Below are positions 27,374-35,742 of a DNA stretch of 64,000 nucleotides, in pieces (the first letter of the stretch is position 1; each line of letters opens with the position of its first letter). The notes beneath the pieces were generated by a model. That model made no database searches, had not been told where the DNA came from, and saw nothing but the letters and a program-made list of their open reading frames with translations. The translations under genes and the position numbers were made by a program. Source of the DNA: Paraburkholderia fynbosensis. Lineage in GTDB: Bacteria; Pseudomonadota; Gammaproteobacteria; Burkholderiales; Burkholderiaceae. Where the stretch lies: positions 1-64,000 of the forward strand of contig NZ_CADIKI010000014.1 in NCBI RefSeq assembly GCF_902859935.1, written 5' to 3'.

Positions 27374-27758
27374 TCACCTTCCCATCCACCGCGAGCCGGG
27401 GCATTTCTTCAGATCGCGCGGCACCGCGGCGAACATCGACATCTGTTTGGTGTCCGGACGACAGTTGATGATCGTGCTGCCGGTGCCTTGCAGATCGGTC
27501 GAGTCGTCGAAGTTGCCGACCAGCACGTCGCCTTGCTTGACGGTGCCCGCCGTGACCGGCGCGACCACTACCGCGCACGGGTTTTGGTCACGGTTGTCGG
27601 GCACGGTGTTGATCGGCGTCGCGTGGTGCTTGATGGTTGCAAGGAAACCTTGCGGCTCGGCATACGCAACGGGGCCGTCGTGAAGGCGGCCGCGCTGACA
27701 GTGGCGGCGATCAGGGCCCGCGCGGCGGCAACGTGCGCGTGGGACGAGTCACGATTGA
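27374..27758 (-). pseudogene. frameshifted remnant of a secreted beta-propeller-like protein gene
   Basis: GGAGG at 27766-27770 precedes a GTG at 27758, but the reading frame then breaks. A second frame encodes a typical signal-peptide core (LIAATVSAAAFTTAP) and a third frame encodes the mature start (AYAEPQGFLATIKHHATPIN) and continues TAGTVKQGDVLVGNFDDS, TDLQGTGSTIINCRP. Single-base losses near a GGGCCC and a CCCC run would explain both shifts. The mature part resembles the start of secreted NHL/SMP-30-type beta-propeller proteins, but it stops after about 90 residues where those have 300 or more. It lies 95 bp downstream of the porin gene on the same strand. Confidence 0.6.
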
Positions 27759-27852
27759 ACCTCCGTGCCTGCGCACAAAGCAGTCGTGTCGGTCGTGATC
27801 GAAAGCATGGGTTCTGGTTTATCGATAGCGTACGGGGTGGGCGCGAACCGCA

Positions 27853-29376
27853 TCAGAAATTGATGTTGGTCCGCACGCCGATGACGAACGTGTTGCGCAG
27901 CGGCTGCGTCGGGTCGTTCGGATTCTGGCCGGCGCCGGCATTGAACGTGTATTGGGCGTCGGCTTGCAGTTGCCACCACGGATTGACCTGATACTGATAG
28001 GTCGCCTCGAGCGTGGTTTCGCTGGTGCGCACGCCGTAGGGCCCGTTGGTGAAGGCCCGGAAGTCCTCATCGATTCCGTGCACGTGATTGCTCACCTTGA
28101 TGTAGGTGAGCGCGAGGCCGACGCTATCGTCGTCGCGGCCGGCGAACGGTGCTTTCAACACGACCCCGAGGTTGGCCGCGATGCTCACCAGGTTGCGGTC
28201 GCCGGGGCCGCCCATCACGCGCGCGAACACACCGAGACTGCGCGGCTTGTCAGGATCAGGACGCCAAACCATCTGGTCGGCTACGGCGTAGATGCTGTAG
28301 TTGCCGCGATGATTCGCGGGCACGCCGGTCGATGCGGGATTCGCCAGCGACAAGCCGTTGTTGTCGTAGCGCTGGTCCGCGAAGCTGTTGTTGTTGTACC
28401 AGACGCCGATTTTGTAGGTGCCCGGCAATGCCTTGCTGCCGGTGCCGACCACTTCGCCGTCGGCCGGCTGGTTGATCGCGTATTGCAACTCGCCGATCCA
28501 CAACGTGCCGTTGTGCAGATTGAAGTTTGTGCCGCTCAGGTTGTCCGGGTTGTTGCCGAGCGGGTCGCCGGAGAATACCCCGGCCAACGCCGTCAACGAA
28601 GGCGTGATCTGGCCGCGCACGCGCACGCCGAGGCCCGCCAGCGGATACGCCGGACCGCCGGACGGCATGTTGTACGAGGGCAGGGCGGGCCAGCCGAACA
28701 TCGTGTTCAGGAACAGCGCCGAGTACTGGCTGGTGATGAATTCCTGGTCGATACTTTGCTGACCGATTTTCACGTCGACCCGCTTGTTCAGAAACGACTG
28801 CTGATACCACAACTCCCACAGGCGGGTAGTGTCCTCGGCTTCGATGCCGCTTGCCGTATTCAGTGTGCCGAGCTTGTTGGCGCTCAGGTTGGCGCCGTGA
28901 ATCTGCAACGCGCTGACGTTGAACAGGCCGCCGGGCAGGCCGAACGCTTTTTGCGTATCCATCTGCACGGTGGCGGTCGTCAGACCGTCGTAGTCCGCGC
29001 CGCGCGCGAGGCCGCCGCGCAGATTGGCGAGCACTTCGCTGGTCTCGGTGAGCGTGAATGTCACGCCGTACTTGCCGAGCCAGGGGCGCAGGCCGCCGAT
29101 GTCGCCGAGCATCTGATCGCGGTTCCAGAAGCCGGTCCACTGGCTCGTCTCGGTGGCCTTGATCTTCAGATCGGCTTCGGGGGCTTCCGGTGCGGCATCG
29201 GGATTGGCCTCGGCCATCGCGGCGGCGGTCGTCATCGATGCCCAGGCGAATGCGGTGCAGAGGGCCACGCGCCGCATGGAAGGCAAGCGGGTACGATAAG
29301 TTGCGCTGGCGCGCGCAGCGCTGTCGCGAACTGGACGTGCCTGAGCGACGCGGCCGTTGAGGTTGGCGAACTTCAT
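27853..29376 (-). CDS. OprB-family carbohydrate-selective outer-membrane porin
   Basis: Outer-membrane beta-barrel of 507 residues. Family markers: SQWTGFWNRDQMLGDIGGLR near the mature start, YGVTFTLTETSEVLANLRGG, QQSFLNKRVDVKIGQQSIDQ and the C-terminal FVIGVRTNINF ending in phenylalanine. OprB-type porins admit glucose and related sugars. AAGGA precedes the ATG at 29376. The hydrophobic signal core (VALCTAFAWASMTTAAAMAEA) begins only about 36 residues in, so either the signal peptide has a long basic N region or translation starts at the inner ATG 29277, which has no good ribosome site. Confidence 0.88.
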   Translation of the reverse strand: MKFANLNGRVAQARPVRDSAARASATYRTRLPSMRRVALCTAFAWASMTTAAAMAEANPDAAPEAPEADLKIKATETSQWTGFWNRDQMLGDIGGLRPWLGKYGVTFTLTETSEVLANLRGGLARGADYDGLTTATVQMDTQKAFGLPGGLFNVSALQIHGANLSANKLGTLNTASGIEAEDTTRLWELWYQQSFLNKRVDVKIGQQSIDQEFITSQYSALFLNTMFGWPALPSYNMPSGGPAYPLAGLGVRVRGQITPSLTALAGVFSGDPLGNNPDNLSGTNFNLHNGTLWIGELQYAINQPADGEVVGTGSKALPGTYKIGVWYNNNSFADQRYDNNGLSLANPASTGVPANHRGNYSIYAVADQMVWRPDPDKPRSLGVFARVMGGPGDRNLVSIAANLGVVLKAPFAGRDDDSVGLALTYIKVSNHVHGIDEDFRAFTNGPYGVRTSETTLEATYQYQVNPWWQLQADAQYTFNAGAGQNPNDPTQPLRNTFVIGVRTNINF

Positions 29377-29713
29377 CGAAATCCTTATTGGCGTTGTTCG
29401 ACTGATTGATTCATCACGGACCAGCGATGTCGCCAGCCCGCGATTCGCCGTAACAGCCCGCGACGCCGTGCAGCAGATCACGCGAATCGGGCTCACGGGT
29501 ATTGCAGGCGTCAATTTAACGGGAACGATTCTCATCAATATCACTGACATGTAATTTTGTACGTTACCTACTGTGGCTGGTTGATATTTGTAGGTAATTT
29601 GAACCGAATGAAAACGTAATTGAATCGTATGGGTGTGGACGATCGAACGTACTCGCGAGTGACGTGTCGAAGCGCACGATCAACCCGAAGCCCAACATAG
29701 TAAGGAGAAGTAG
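29377..29713. other. 337-bp divergent intergenic region
   Basis: Lies between the porin gene (minus) and the DUF2501 gene (plus). The stretch 29550-29640 is AT-richer than the surroundings and looks promoter-like. I see no RNA gene, repeat or conserved operator. Confidence 0.5.
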
Positions 29714-30394
29714 ATGAAAACCCGCATTCTTTTGATGTCGATGCTGGTCGGCGGCAGTTTGCTTGGGAGCGGCGTTGCAAGCGCGCAACTGAATCTGAAG
29801 CAGTTCGGCCTTGGCGGCGGCAATAGTTCGGCGGGCGCCGCGCCGGCTGCCGAAGGCGGCATGTCACAGTTGCTGCAAACCTATGTGGGCGCGAACCAGC
29901 AGGTGCTGAGCGGCCAGTCGAGCCTCGCCTCGGCGATGGGCATGAGCAGCGCCGCAGGGCAGGCGCAGCAGGCCGCGGGTCTGCTCAGCGGCGGAACGCC
30001 GTCGGTCAGTCAATTGACGCAGGTGGGCAGCACGCAACAGTCGCTCTCGCAGAAGCTGACGGATGCGTTCGCGAGTCATGCGAGCGGCAGCGCGTCGGCG
30101 GCGCCGGTCGACAAGCAGGCGTTCACGGACGGCCTGTCATCGCTCGGCAAGGGCGTGAGCCAGTATTCGAGCCTGCAGTCGGGACTCGGCAGCATCGGTC
30201 AGATGAGCCCGTCTTCGCTGTTGCAGTCGGGGCTGAATCCGCAGACGGCGCAGAGTGCGTCGTACATCGCACAATCGGCGCCGGGCCAATTGCAGTCGCT
30301 GATGTCCACGCTGAATTCGGCGGTGCAGTTCGCGTCGAGCCACGGCATTACCGTGCCGTCGATCGCGACGTCGGCATTGAAAGGTATCCAGTAG
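29714..30394 (+). CDS. DUF2501-family exported protein
   Basis: Secreted protein of 226 residues with a signal peptide ending at ASAQ. The mature protein is rich in Ser, Gln, Gly and Ala, with LQTYVGANQQVLSGQSSLAS and AVQFASSHGITVPSIATSAL as conserved-looking blocks; this pattern matches the DUF2501 (E. coli YjjA) family, whose function is unknown. AAGGAGAAG lies upstream of the ATG. No cysteines. Monocistronic. Confidence 0.75.
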   Translation: MKTRILLMSMLVGGSLLGSGVASAQLNLKQFGLGGGNSSAGAAPAAEGGMSQLLQTYVGANQQVLSGQSSLASAMGMSSAAGQAQQAAGLLSGGTPSVSQLTQVGSTQQSLSQKLTDAFASHASGSASAAPVDKQAFTDGLSSLGKGVSQYSSLQSGLGSIGQMSPSSLLQSGLNPQTAQSASYIAQSAPGQLQSLMSTLNSAVQFASSHGITVPSIATSALKGIQ

Positions 30395-30594
30395 CGGGCG
30401 GTACGCGCGTCGGGCGCCGCTCATGCAGTAGGACGGCGGCCGACGCGGTGACGGAAAGCGGCGAGGCGGCGCATCGGGCAAGCGGCAAGCAAGCGCGGCA
30501 AATGCGGCTATGATCTTGTCCCGAAACCGCCGGATCGCGTACCGGGCACACATGTGCAGGTCCGTCAGCGTCCAGCTCCAAAACCTACCGGGCC

Positions 30595-31437
30595 ATGCCG
30601 ATGTCATACGCCGTCAATCTGCAACACTACTTCGCCCGCATCGGCTACGAAGGCCCGCGCGCGGCCACGCTGGAAGTCCTTCAGACGATTCACAGACTGC
30701 ATCCCGCAGCGATCCCGTTCGAGAATCTGAACCCGCTCACGCGGCGGCCGGTGAAGCTGGATCTCGAATCGGTCGAGAGCAAACTCGTCACCGCACGGCG
30801 TGGCGGTTATTGCTTCGAACAGAACGCGCTGTTCGCCAACGTGCTGATGCAACTGGGTTTCAAGGTCACGCCGCTGCTCGGGCGCGTATTGTGGGGGCGC
30901 GAGTCTGACGCGGTGCCACCTCGCACGCACATGGTGCTGCGCATCGACATTGGAACCGACGCGTGGATCGCCGACGTCGGCTTCGGCAGCGTCACGCTGA
31001 GCGCGCCGCTGCGGCTAAGCACGGGTCTCACGCAGCAGACGCCGCTCGGCACGTTCCGGCTCGCCGACGCATCGCGCGACGCGCTGTATCTCGAAGTGCA
31101 AGCTCACGACGAAAGCTGGGCGCGCGTCTATCGCTTCGACTTGCAGCCGGTGGAGTGGATCGATTACGAAACCTCGAACTGGTACACGTCGACGTCGCCC
31201 GATTCGATTTTCGCGAGCAACCTGATCGTGTGCCGCGTGTTGCCGGAAGCTCGTCTCACGCTGTTCAACGATCAGCTGAACGAGCGCGCTGGTAGCGGGC
31301 AGATGATTAGCGAGCGGCAACTCGTCAGCGCCGACGAACTTGCCGTATGCCTGCATGAGCGCTTCGGTCTGGACACCGGCGACATCGACATCGCCGAGGT
31401 GTTCGAACGCGTGCGCACGCCGGCGCAAAGCGCGTAA
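30595..31437 (+). CDS. arylamine N-acetyltransferase
   Basis: Transfers an acetyl group from acetyl-CoA to arylamines or hydrazines; 280 residues. The Cys-His-Asp triad is complete: C73 in RRGGYCFEQNALF, H112 in RTHMVLRI and D127 in WIADVGFG. Length and triad spacing match Salmonella NAT (C69, H107, D122). The start could be 30595 or 30601 (MSYAVNLQHYF); neither has a strong ribosome site. Likely a cytosolic xenobiotic-modifying enzyme. Confidence 0.92.
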   Translation: MPMSYAVNLQHYFARIGYEGPRAATLEVLQTIHRLHPAAIPFENLNPLTRRPVKLDLESVESKLVTARRGGYCFEQNALFANVLMQLGFKVTPLLGRVLWGRESDAVPPRTHMVLRIDIGTDAWIADVGFGSVTLSAPLRLSTGLTQQTPLGTFRLADASRDALYLEVQAHDESWARVYRFDLQPVEWIDYETSNWYTSTSPDSIFASNLIVCRVLPEARLTLFNDQLNERAGSGQMISERQLVSADELAVCLHERFGLDTGDIDIAEVFERVRTPAQSA

Positions 31438-31469
31438 CGTGTAGCGTTAAACGTGCAACGGCCGCCGTC

Positions 31470-32150
31470 ATGATCAAGCGCCTCGTCCTGCAAACGGTGG
31501 TCTGGCTGGCGGCGATGGGCGCGCTGCTGTTCGGCGCGGCGGGCAGCTTCGCGTGGCCGGCCGCCTGGTGGTATCTGATCGAACTGGGCGCATTGAGTCT
31601 GTGGATCGGCCTGTGGCTCGCGCGCCATGATCCGGGCCTTCTCGCTGAACGTCTCGCACCGTTCGTGCAGGCACAGCAAAGCCGCTGGGACCGTTTCTTT
31701 ATGATCGGCGTCGCGCTGGTGTGGTGCGCCTGGCTCATCGCGATGGGATTCGACGCGATGCGCTTCCAATGGTCCGCACCGCTGCCTGTCTGGCTGGTTA
31801 GTCTCGGTTCGCTCTGCGTGTTCCTTAGCCTCTTCATGTGCCGCTTCGTGTTCGAGGCCAACAGCTATGCCGCGCCGGTCGTCAAGATCCAGGCAAGCCG
31901 CGGCCATAAGGTGATCGACACCGGCCCCTACGCGCACATCCGCCATCCGATGTATTGCGCCGCGCTGCTGCTGCTCGTCGGTACACCGTTGCTGCTCGGG
32001 TCATGGTGGGGACTCGCGTTCGTGCCCGTGATGGTGTTTGGCATTGGTTGGCGCGCGGTGCGCGAGGAGCGCGTCCTCGCGGAGCAACTCGAGGGTTACA
32101 GCGAGTACATGGCGCGCGTGCGTTATCGCTTTGTGCCGTTAATCTGGTAG
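31470..32150 (+). CDS. isoprenylcysteine methyltransferase-like membrane protein
   Basis: Membrane protein of 226 residues with about five hydrophobic helices. The C-terminal half has the ICMT/phospholipid-methyltransferase pattern: GHKVIDTGPYAHIRHPMYCA (cofactor-binding region), then the REER motif in WRAVREERVLAEQLEGYSEY. Bacterial members of this group have mostly unknown substrates. It follows the N-acetyltransferase gene by 32 bp on the same strand and may be co-transcribed with it. Confidence 0.8.
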   Translation: MIKRLVLQTVVWLAAMGALLFGAAGSFAWPAAWWYLIELGALSLWIGLWLARHDPGLLAERLAPFVQAQQSRWDRFFMIGVALVWCAWLIAMGFDAMRFQWSAPLPVWLVSLGSLCVFLSLFMCRFVFEANSYAAPVVKIQASRGHKVIDTGPYAHIRHPMYCAALLLLVGTPLLLGSWWGLAFVPVMVFGIGWRAVREERVLAEQLEGYSEYMARVRYRFVPLIW

Positions 32151-32176
32151 TGCGAATTCATCTTCGCGCGCGAACC

Positions 32177-32186
32177 TGTCTAGACA
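32177..32186. promoter_or_regulatory. GntR/HutC-like palindrome, distal
   Basis: TGTCTAGACA is a perfect 10-bp palindrome, 173 bp upstream of a second, near-identical site (TGTCTATACA). Pseudomonas HutC recognises TGTATATACA-like sequences. This is a candidate auxiliary operator for one of the HutC-type regulators at 37.5-39.1 kb. Confidence 0.5.
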
Positions 32187-32333
32187 AAGTGATTTGCGCG
32201 TCTTGCAAGCGGCAGCTTCATCATGTGACGTCCCGCCACTAACAATTCCCTGTAAAGCCTTATCGCACGGCGTGGAGTAGGGGTTTGCCCGATGATTGCG
32301 GCAATTTCCATTTAATCCACTTGCAGGCACTTT

Positions 32334-32361
32334 TTGACTCGTGCAAGCTTGTCTATACAAA
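32334..32361 (+). promoter_or_regulatory. promoter overlapped by HutC-like operator
   Basis: TTGACT (32334-32339) can serve as the -35 box, with TACAAA (32356-32361) or TATACA (32354-32359) as the -10 box. The near-palindrome TGTCTATACA (32350-32359) covers the -10 region, as expected for repression by a HutC-type protein. It lies about 65 bp upstream of the first importer gene. Confidence 0.55.
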
Positions 32362-32424
32362 TCAACGCAAGTAAAAAGCTAAGACACCCAGCTCGACGGT
32401 TTCCTCAATCAAAGGAGTTTCGAC

Positions 32425-33285
32425 GTGAAAGTGAAGCGCAGAACGGCAGCAAACGCATTGATGGGCGCCGTTCTCGGCGCCGTGGCGATTTTCGCGGCCC
32501 CGGTGCAGGCCAAAGAGTGGAAGACGGTGACGATCGCGCTGGAAGGCGGCTACGCGCCCTGGAATCTGACCTTGCCGGGCGGCAAGCTGGGCGGCTTCGA
32601 ACCCGAACTGGTCGCTAATCTGTGCGAGCGCGCCAAGCTGCAATGCAACCTCGTCGCGCAGGACTGGGACGGCATGATTCCCGGTCTGCAAGCCGGAAAG
32701 TTCGACGTCCTGATGGATGCGATCTCGATCACGCCGGAGCGTGAAAAAATCATCGCGTTCTCGCGGCCCTACGCCGCGACGCCTGCCACGTTCGCCGTGG
32801 CCGACGCGAAGATCTTGCCGAAGGCTGCGCCCGGCGCCGCCATCGTCAAGCTCTCGGGCGACCCGAAGGCCGACCAGCCGGCCATCGACGCGCTGCGCAA
32901 GCAGTTGAAGGGCAAGACCATCGGCATCCAGTCCGGCACGGTCTACACCAAATTCATCAACGACGGTTTCAAGGACGTCGCCAGCATTCGCGTCTACAAG
33001 ACCTCGCCTGAACGCGATCTGGATCTGGCCAACGGCCGCATCGACGCTTCGTTCGACGATGTGACCTACTACGCCGCCAACATCGACAAGAAGGAAACGG
33101 CGTCGATCACGATGGCCGGACCGAAGATCGGCGGCCCGATCTGGGGGCCGGGCGAAGGGCTCGCATTCCGCAAGCAGGACGCCGATCTGAGGGCGAAGTT
33201 CGACACCGCGATCGGTGCAGCGCTCGCCGACGGTACCGTCAGGAAGCTTTCCGATAAGTGGTTCAAGACCGACGTCACGCCTTGA
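32425..33285 (+). CDS. polar amino-acid ABC importer, binding protein (first system)
   Basis: Periplasmic binding protein of 286 residues from the HisJ/ArtJ/opine class (family 3). The signal peptide ends near VQAKE. Class signatures: GYAPWNLTLPGGKLGGFEPE, DWDGMIPGLQAGKFDVLMDA and ISITPEREKIIAFSRPY; the last is the classical family-3 pattern. An insert near residues 135-150 (KADQPAIDALRK) is typical of the lysine/arginine/octopine subgroup. GTG start with AAAGGAG upstream. First gene of a six-gene unit: binding protein, two permeases, ATPase, HAL-fold lyase, HutC-type regulator. Confidence 0.9.
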   Translation: MKVKRRTAANALMGAVLGAVAIFAAPVQAKEWKTVTIALEGGYAPWNLTLPGGKLGGFEPELVANLCERAKLQCNLVAQDWDGMIPGLQAGKFDVLMDAISITPEREKIIAFSRPYAATPATFAVADAKILPKAAPGAAIVKLSGDPKADQPAIDALRKQLKGKTIGIQSGTVYTKFINDGFKDVASIRVYKTSPERDLDLANGRIDASFDDVTYYAANIDKKETASITMAGPKIGGPIWGPGEGLAFRKQDADLRAKFDTAIGAALADGTVRKLSDKWFKTDVTP

Positions 33286-33373
33286 TGCGTTGAGCGCTCG
33301 GTAGAAGCGGGGCGCGCAACGAGCGTGTGCACGCCGGCTGGTTCGATCCGCGGTCATGGACGAGGAGTAGGGA

Positions 33374-34096
33374 ATGGCACTGATAGAAATGCTCGGCTTC
33401 GGGCCGCAAGGCTGGGGCGGTGTGCTGCTGCTCGCGGCGTTGATGACGGTCGCGCTCACGCTGGCCGCGCTCGCGGTAGGCGCCGTGCTCGGCGCGCTGG
33501 TGGCGGCGGCCAAGCTGTCGCGCTTTCGCACGCTGCGCGTGATCGGCGATATCTACACGACGGTGTTTCGCGGCGTGCCCGAACTGCTCGTGATCTATCT
33601 GTTCTATTTCGGCGGCTCGACGCTCGTGACCACCGTCGGTCAGTGGTTCGGCGCGGAAGGTTTCGTCGGCGTGCCGCCGTTCGTGGTCGGCGCACTGGCG
33701 GTCGGCATGATTTCGGGCGCGTATCAGGCCGAGGTGTATCGCGCGGCGGTGCTGGCCGTGTCGCGCGGCGAACTCGAAGCCGCGCGCTCGATCGGCATGC
33801 CGACGCTGACGATGGCGCGCCGCATTCTGATTCCGCAGGTCCTGCGCTTTGCGCTGCCGGGCATCGGCAACGTCTGGCAGCTGAGCCTGAAGGATTCGGC
33901 GCTGATCTCTGTGACGGGGCTCGCGGAGCTGCTGCGCACGAGTCAGGTGGCGGCCGGCTCCACGCATCAGTACTTCACGTTCTTCATGGTGGGCGGCGCG
34001 CTGTATCTGCTGATGACCAGCATCTCGAACCGGGTCTTCAACCACGCCGAGGCGCGTGTGGGCCGGTCCTTCAAGCGCAACTTCGCGCGCAACTGA
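33374..34096 (+). CDS. polar amino-acid ABC importer permease 1 (first system)
   Basis: Inner-membrane permease of 240 residues in the HisQ/HisM family, with five helices. The cytoplasmic ATPase-contact loop is EAARSIGMPTLTMARRILIP. GGAG lies just upstream of the ATG. It forms a heterodimer with the next permease, 14 bp downstream. Confidence 0.9.
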   Translation: MALIEMLGFGPQGWGGVLLLAALMTVALTLAALAVGAVLGALVAAAKLSRFRTLRVIGDIYTTVFRGVPELLVIYLFYFGGSTLVTTVGQWFGAEGFVGVPPFVVGALAVGMISGAYQAEVYRAAVLAVSRGELEAARSIGMPTLTMARRILIPQVLRFALPGIGNVWQLSLKDSALISVTGLAELLRTSQVAAGSTHQYFTFFMVGGALYLLMTSISNRVFNHAEARVGRSFKRNFARN

Positions 34097-34110
34097 CGGG
34101 AGCGGCCAGC

Positions 34111-34866
34111 ATGCATTTCGATTTCGACTTTCTGCTCGACACGCTCAAGCAACTGATCGCCGCGGTGCCGACCACGCTCGGGCTGTTCTTCTGCTCGCTG
34201 ATACTCGGCGGCCTGCTGTCGCTCGTGATCGTGACGATGCGCGTCTCGCCGCACTGGTTGCCGAACCGATTCGCACGCGCTTATATCCTCGTGTTTCGCG
34301 GCTCGCCGCTATTGATCCAGATGTTCCTCGTCTACTACGGCATGGGCCAGTTCGGCGTGATTCGGGAAAGCTTCCTGTGGCCGGTATTGCGCGAGCCATA
34401 CCTGTGCGCGGTTTTATCGCTCGCGCTGTGTACGGCGGGATACACCGCCGAGATCATTCGCGGCGGCCTGATGGCCGTTCCGGTCGGGCAGATCGAGGCG
34501 GGCCATGCGATCGGCCTGTCGGGCTTCGCGCTGCTGCGCCGTGTGATCGGTCCGATTGCGTTGCGCCAGTGTCTGCCCGCGTATTCGACCGAAGCCGTGC
34601 TGCTCGTCAAGTCGACCGCGCTCGCGAGCCTCGTCACAGTGTGGGAGGTGACCGGCGTCGCGCAACAGATCATCCAGCAGAGCTATCGCACGACTGAAGT
34701 GTTCATCTGCGCGGCGCTGATCTATCTGTTTCTGAACTTCGTGATCGTGCGTGCGCTCGGGCTGCTCGAAACGCGTCTGTCGCGCCATTTGCGCGCGGCG
34801 CCCGCGCAGCGCACACCAAGCCGTCCGGTCTCGGGCACCACTGAGACGCGCCGCGCCACGTCCTGA
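34111..34866 (+). CDS. polar amino-acid ABC importer permease 2 (first system)
   Basis: Second HisM-type permease, 251 residues, with the contact loop EAGHAIGLSGFALLRRVIGP and the usual five helices. GGGAG precedes ATG 34111. The last 30 residues are a polar Arg/Thr/Pro-rich tail absent from typical members. Same transcription unit as its neighbours. Confidence 0.9.
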   Translation: MHFDFDFLLDTLKQLIAAVPTTLGLFFCSLILGGLLSLVIVTMRVSPHWLPNRFARAYILVFRGSPLLIQMFLVYYGMGQFGVIRESFLWPVLREPYLCAVLSLALCTAGYTAEIIRGGLMAVPVGQIEAGHAIGLSGFALLRRVIGPIALRQCLPAYSTEAVLLVKSTALASLVTVWEVTGVAQQIIQQSYRTTEVFICAALIYLFLNFVIVRALGLLETRLSRHLRAAPAQRTPSRPVSGTTETRRATS

Positions 34867-34912
34867 ATGACCGGCCCGTCTGGCTGAATCTGGATTGAAC
34901 CTGGAGAATTCC

Positions 34913-35704
34913 ATGAACGCTATGGCACCCGTCGCACTGTCGGTCAAGAACATTCATAAATCGTTTGGCGATCATCACGTGCTCAAAGGCATTTCGCTCG
35001 ATGCGCATCAGGGCGACGTGATCTCGATTCTCGGCGCGAGCGGCTCGGGCAAGAGCACGTTCCTGCGCTGCCTGAACCTGCTCGAAACGCCCGACGACGG
35101 TTCGGTCGCGCTCGCCGGCGAAGAACTGAAGATGAAACGCCGCGGCGACGGCAAGCTGCAACCGAGCGACCGCCGCCAGGTGGATCGTGTGCGCTCGCAA
35201 CTCGGCATGGTGTTCCAGAATTTCAATCTCTGGTCGCACATGACGGTGCTGGAGAATCTGATCGAAGGGCCGATGCGTGTGCAAAAGCGCAGCCGCGCCG
35301 AGTCCGTCGAAGAGGCCGAGGCCTTGCTCGCGAAAGTCGGTCTCGCGGAAAAGCGCGGCCACTATCCTGCGCATCTGTCGGGTGGTCAGCAGCAGCGCGT
35401 GGCAATTGCACGCGCGCTCGCGATGCATCCGAAGGTGATGTTGTTCGACGAACCCACTTCGGCGCTCGACCCCGAACTGGTGGGCGAAGTGCTGCGCGTG
35501 ATGCGCTCGCTCGCCGAAGAGGGCCGCACGATGCTGGTCGTTACGCACGAGATGGGTTTCGCGCGTCATGTGTCGAACCGCGTGATGTTCCTGCACCAGG
35601 GGCAAGTGGAAGCGGACGGCACGCCGGACGAAGTGTTCGTTGAATGCAAGTCCGAGCGCTTCCGGCAATTCGTGTCGAGTCATCAGGACCGCAGCACCCA
35701 CTGA
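34913..35704 (+). CDS. polar amino-acid ABC importer ATPase (first system)
   Basis: HisP/GlnQ-type ATPase of 263 residues. Walker A GASGSGKST, Q-loop VFQNFNLW, signature LSGGQQQRVAIARAL, Walker B VMLFDEPTSALD, and H-loop VTHEMGFA are all intact. CTGGAG before ATG 34913 fixes the start; an inner ATG at 34922 is possible. Substrate specificity comes from the binding protein. Confidence 0.92.
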   Translation: MNAMAPVALSVKNIHKSFGDHHVLKGISLDAHQGDVISILGASGSGKSTFLRCLNLLETPDDGSVALAGEELKMKRRGDGKLQPSDRRQVDRVRSQLGMVFQNFNLWSHMTVLENLIEGPMRVQKRSRAESVEEAEALLAKVGLAEKRGHYPAHLSGGQQQRVAIARALAMHPKVMLFDEPTSALDPELVGEVLRVMRSLAEEGRTMLVVTHEMGFARHVSNRVMFLHQGQVEADGTPDEVFVECKSERFRQFVSSHQDRSTH

Positions 35705-35742
35705 TCAGTATCACCAGGTAATTGACCGAGCAGAGCACTATC

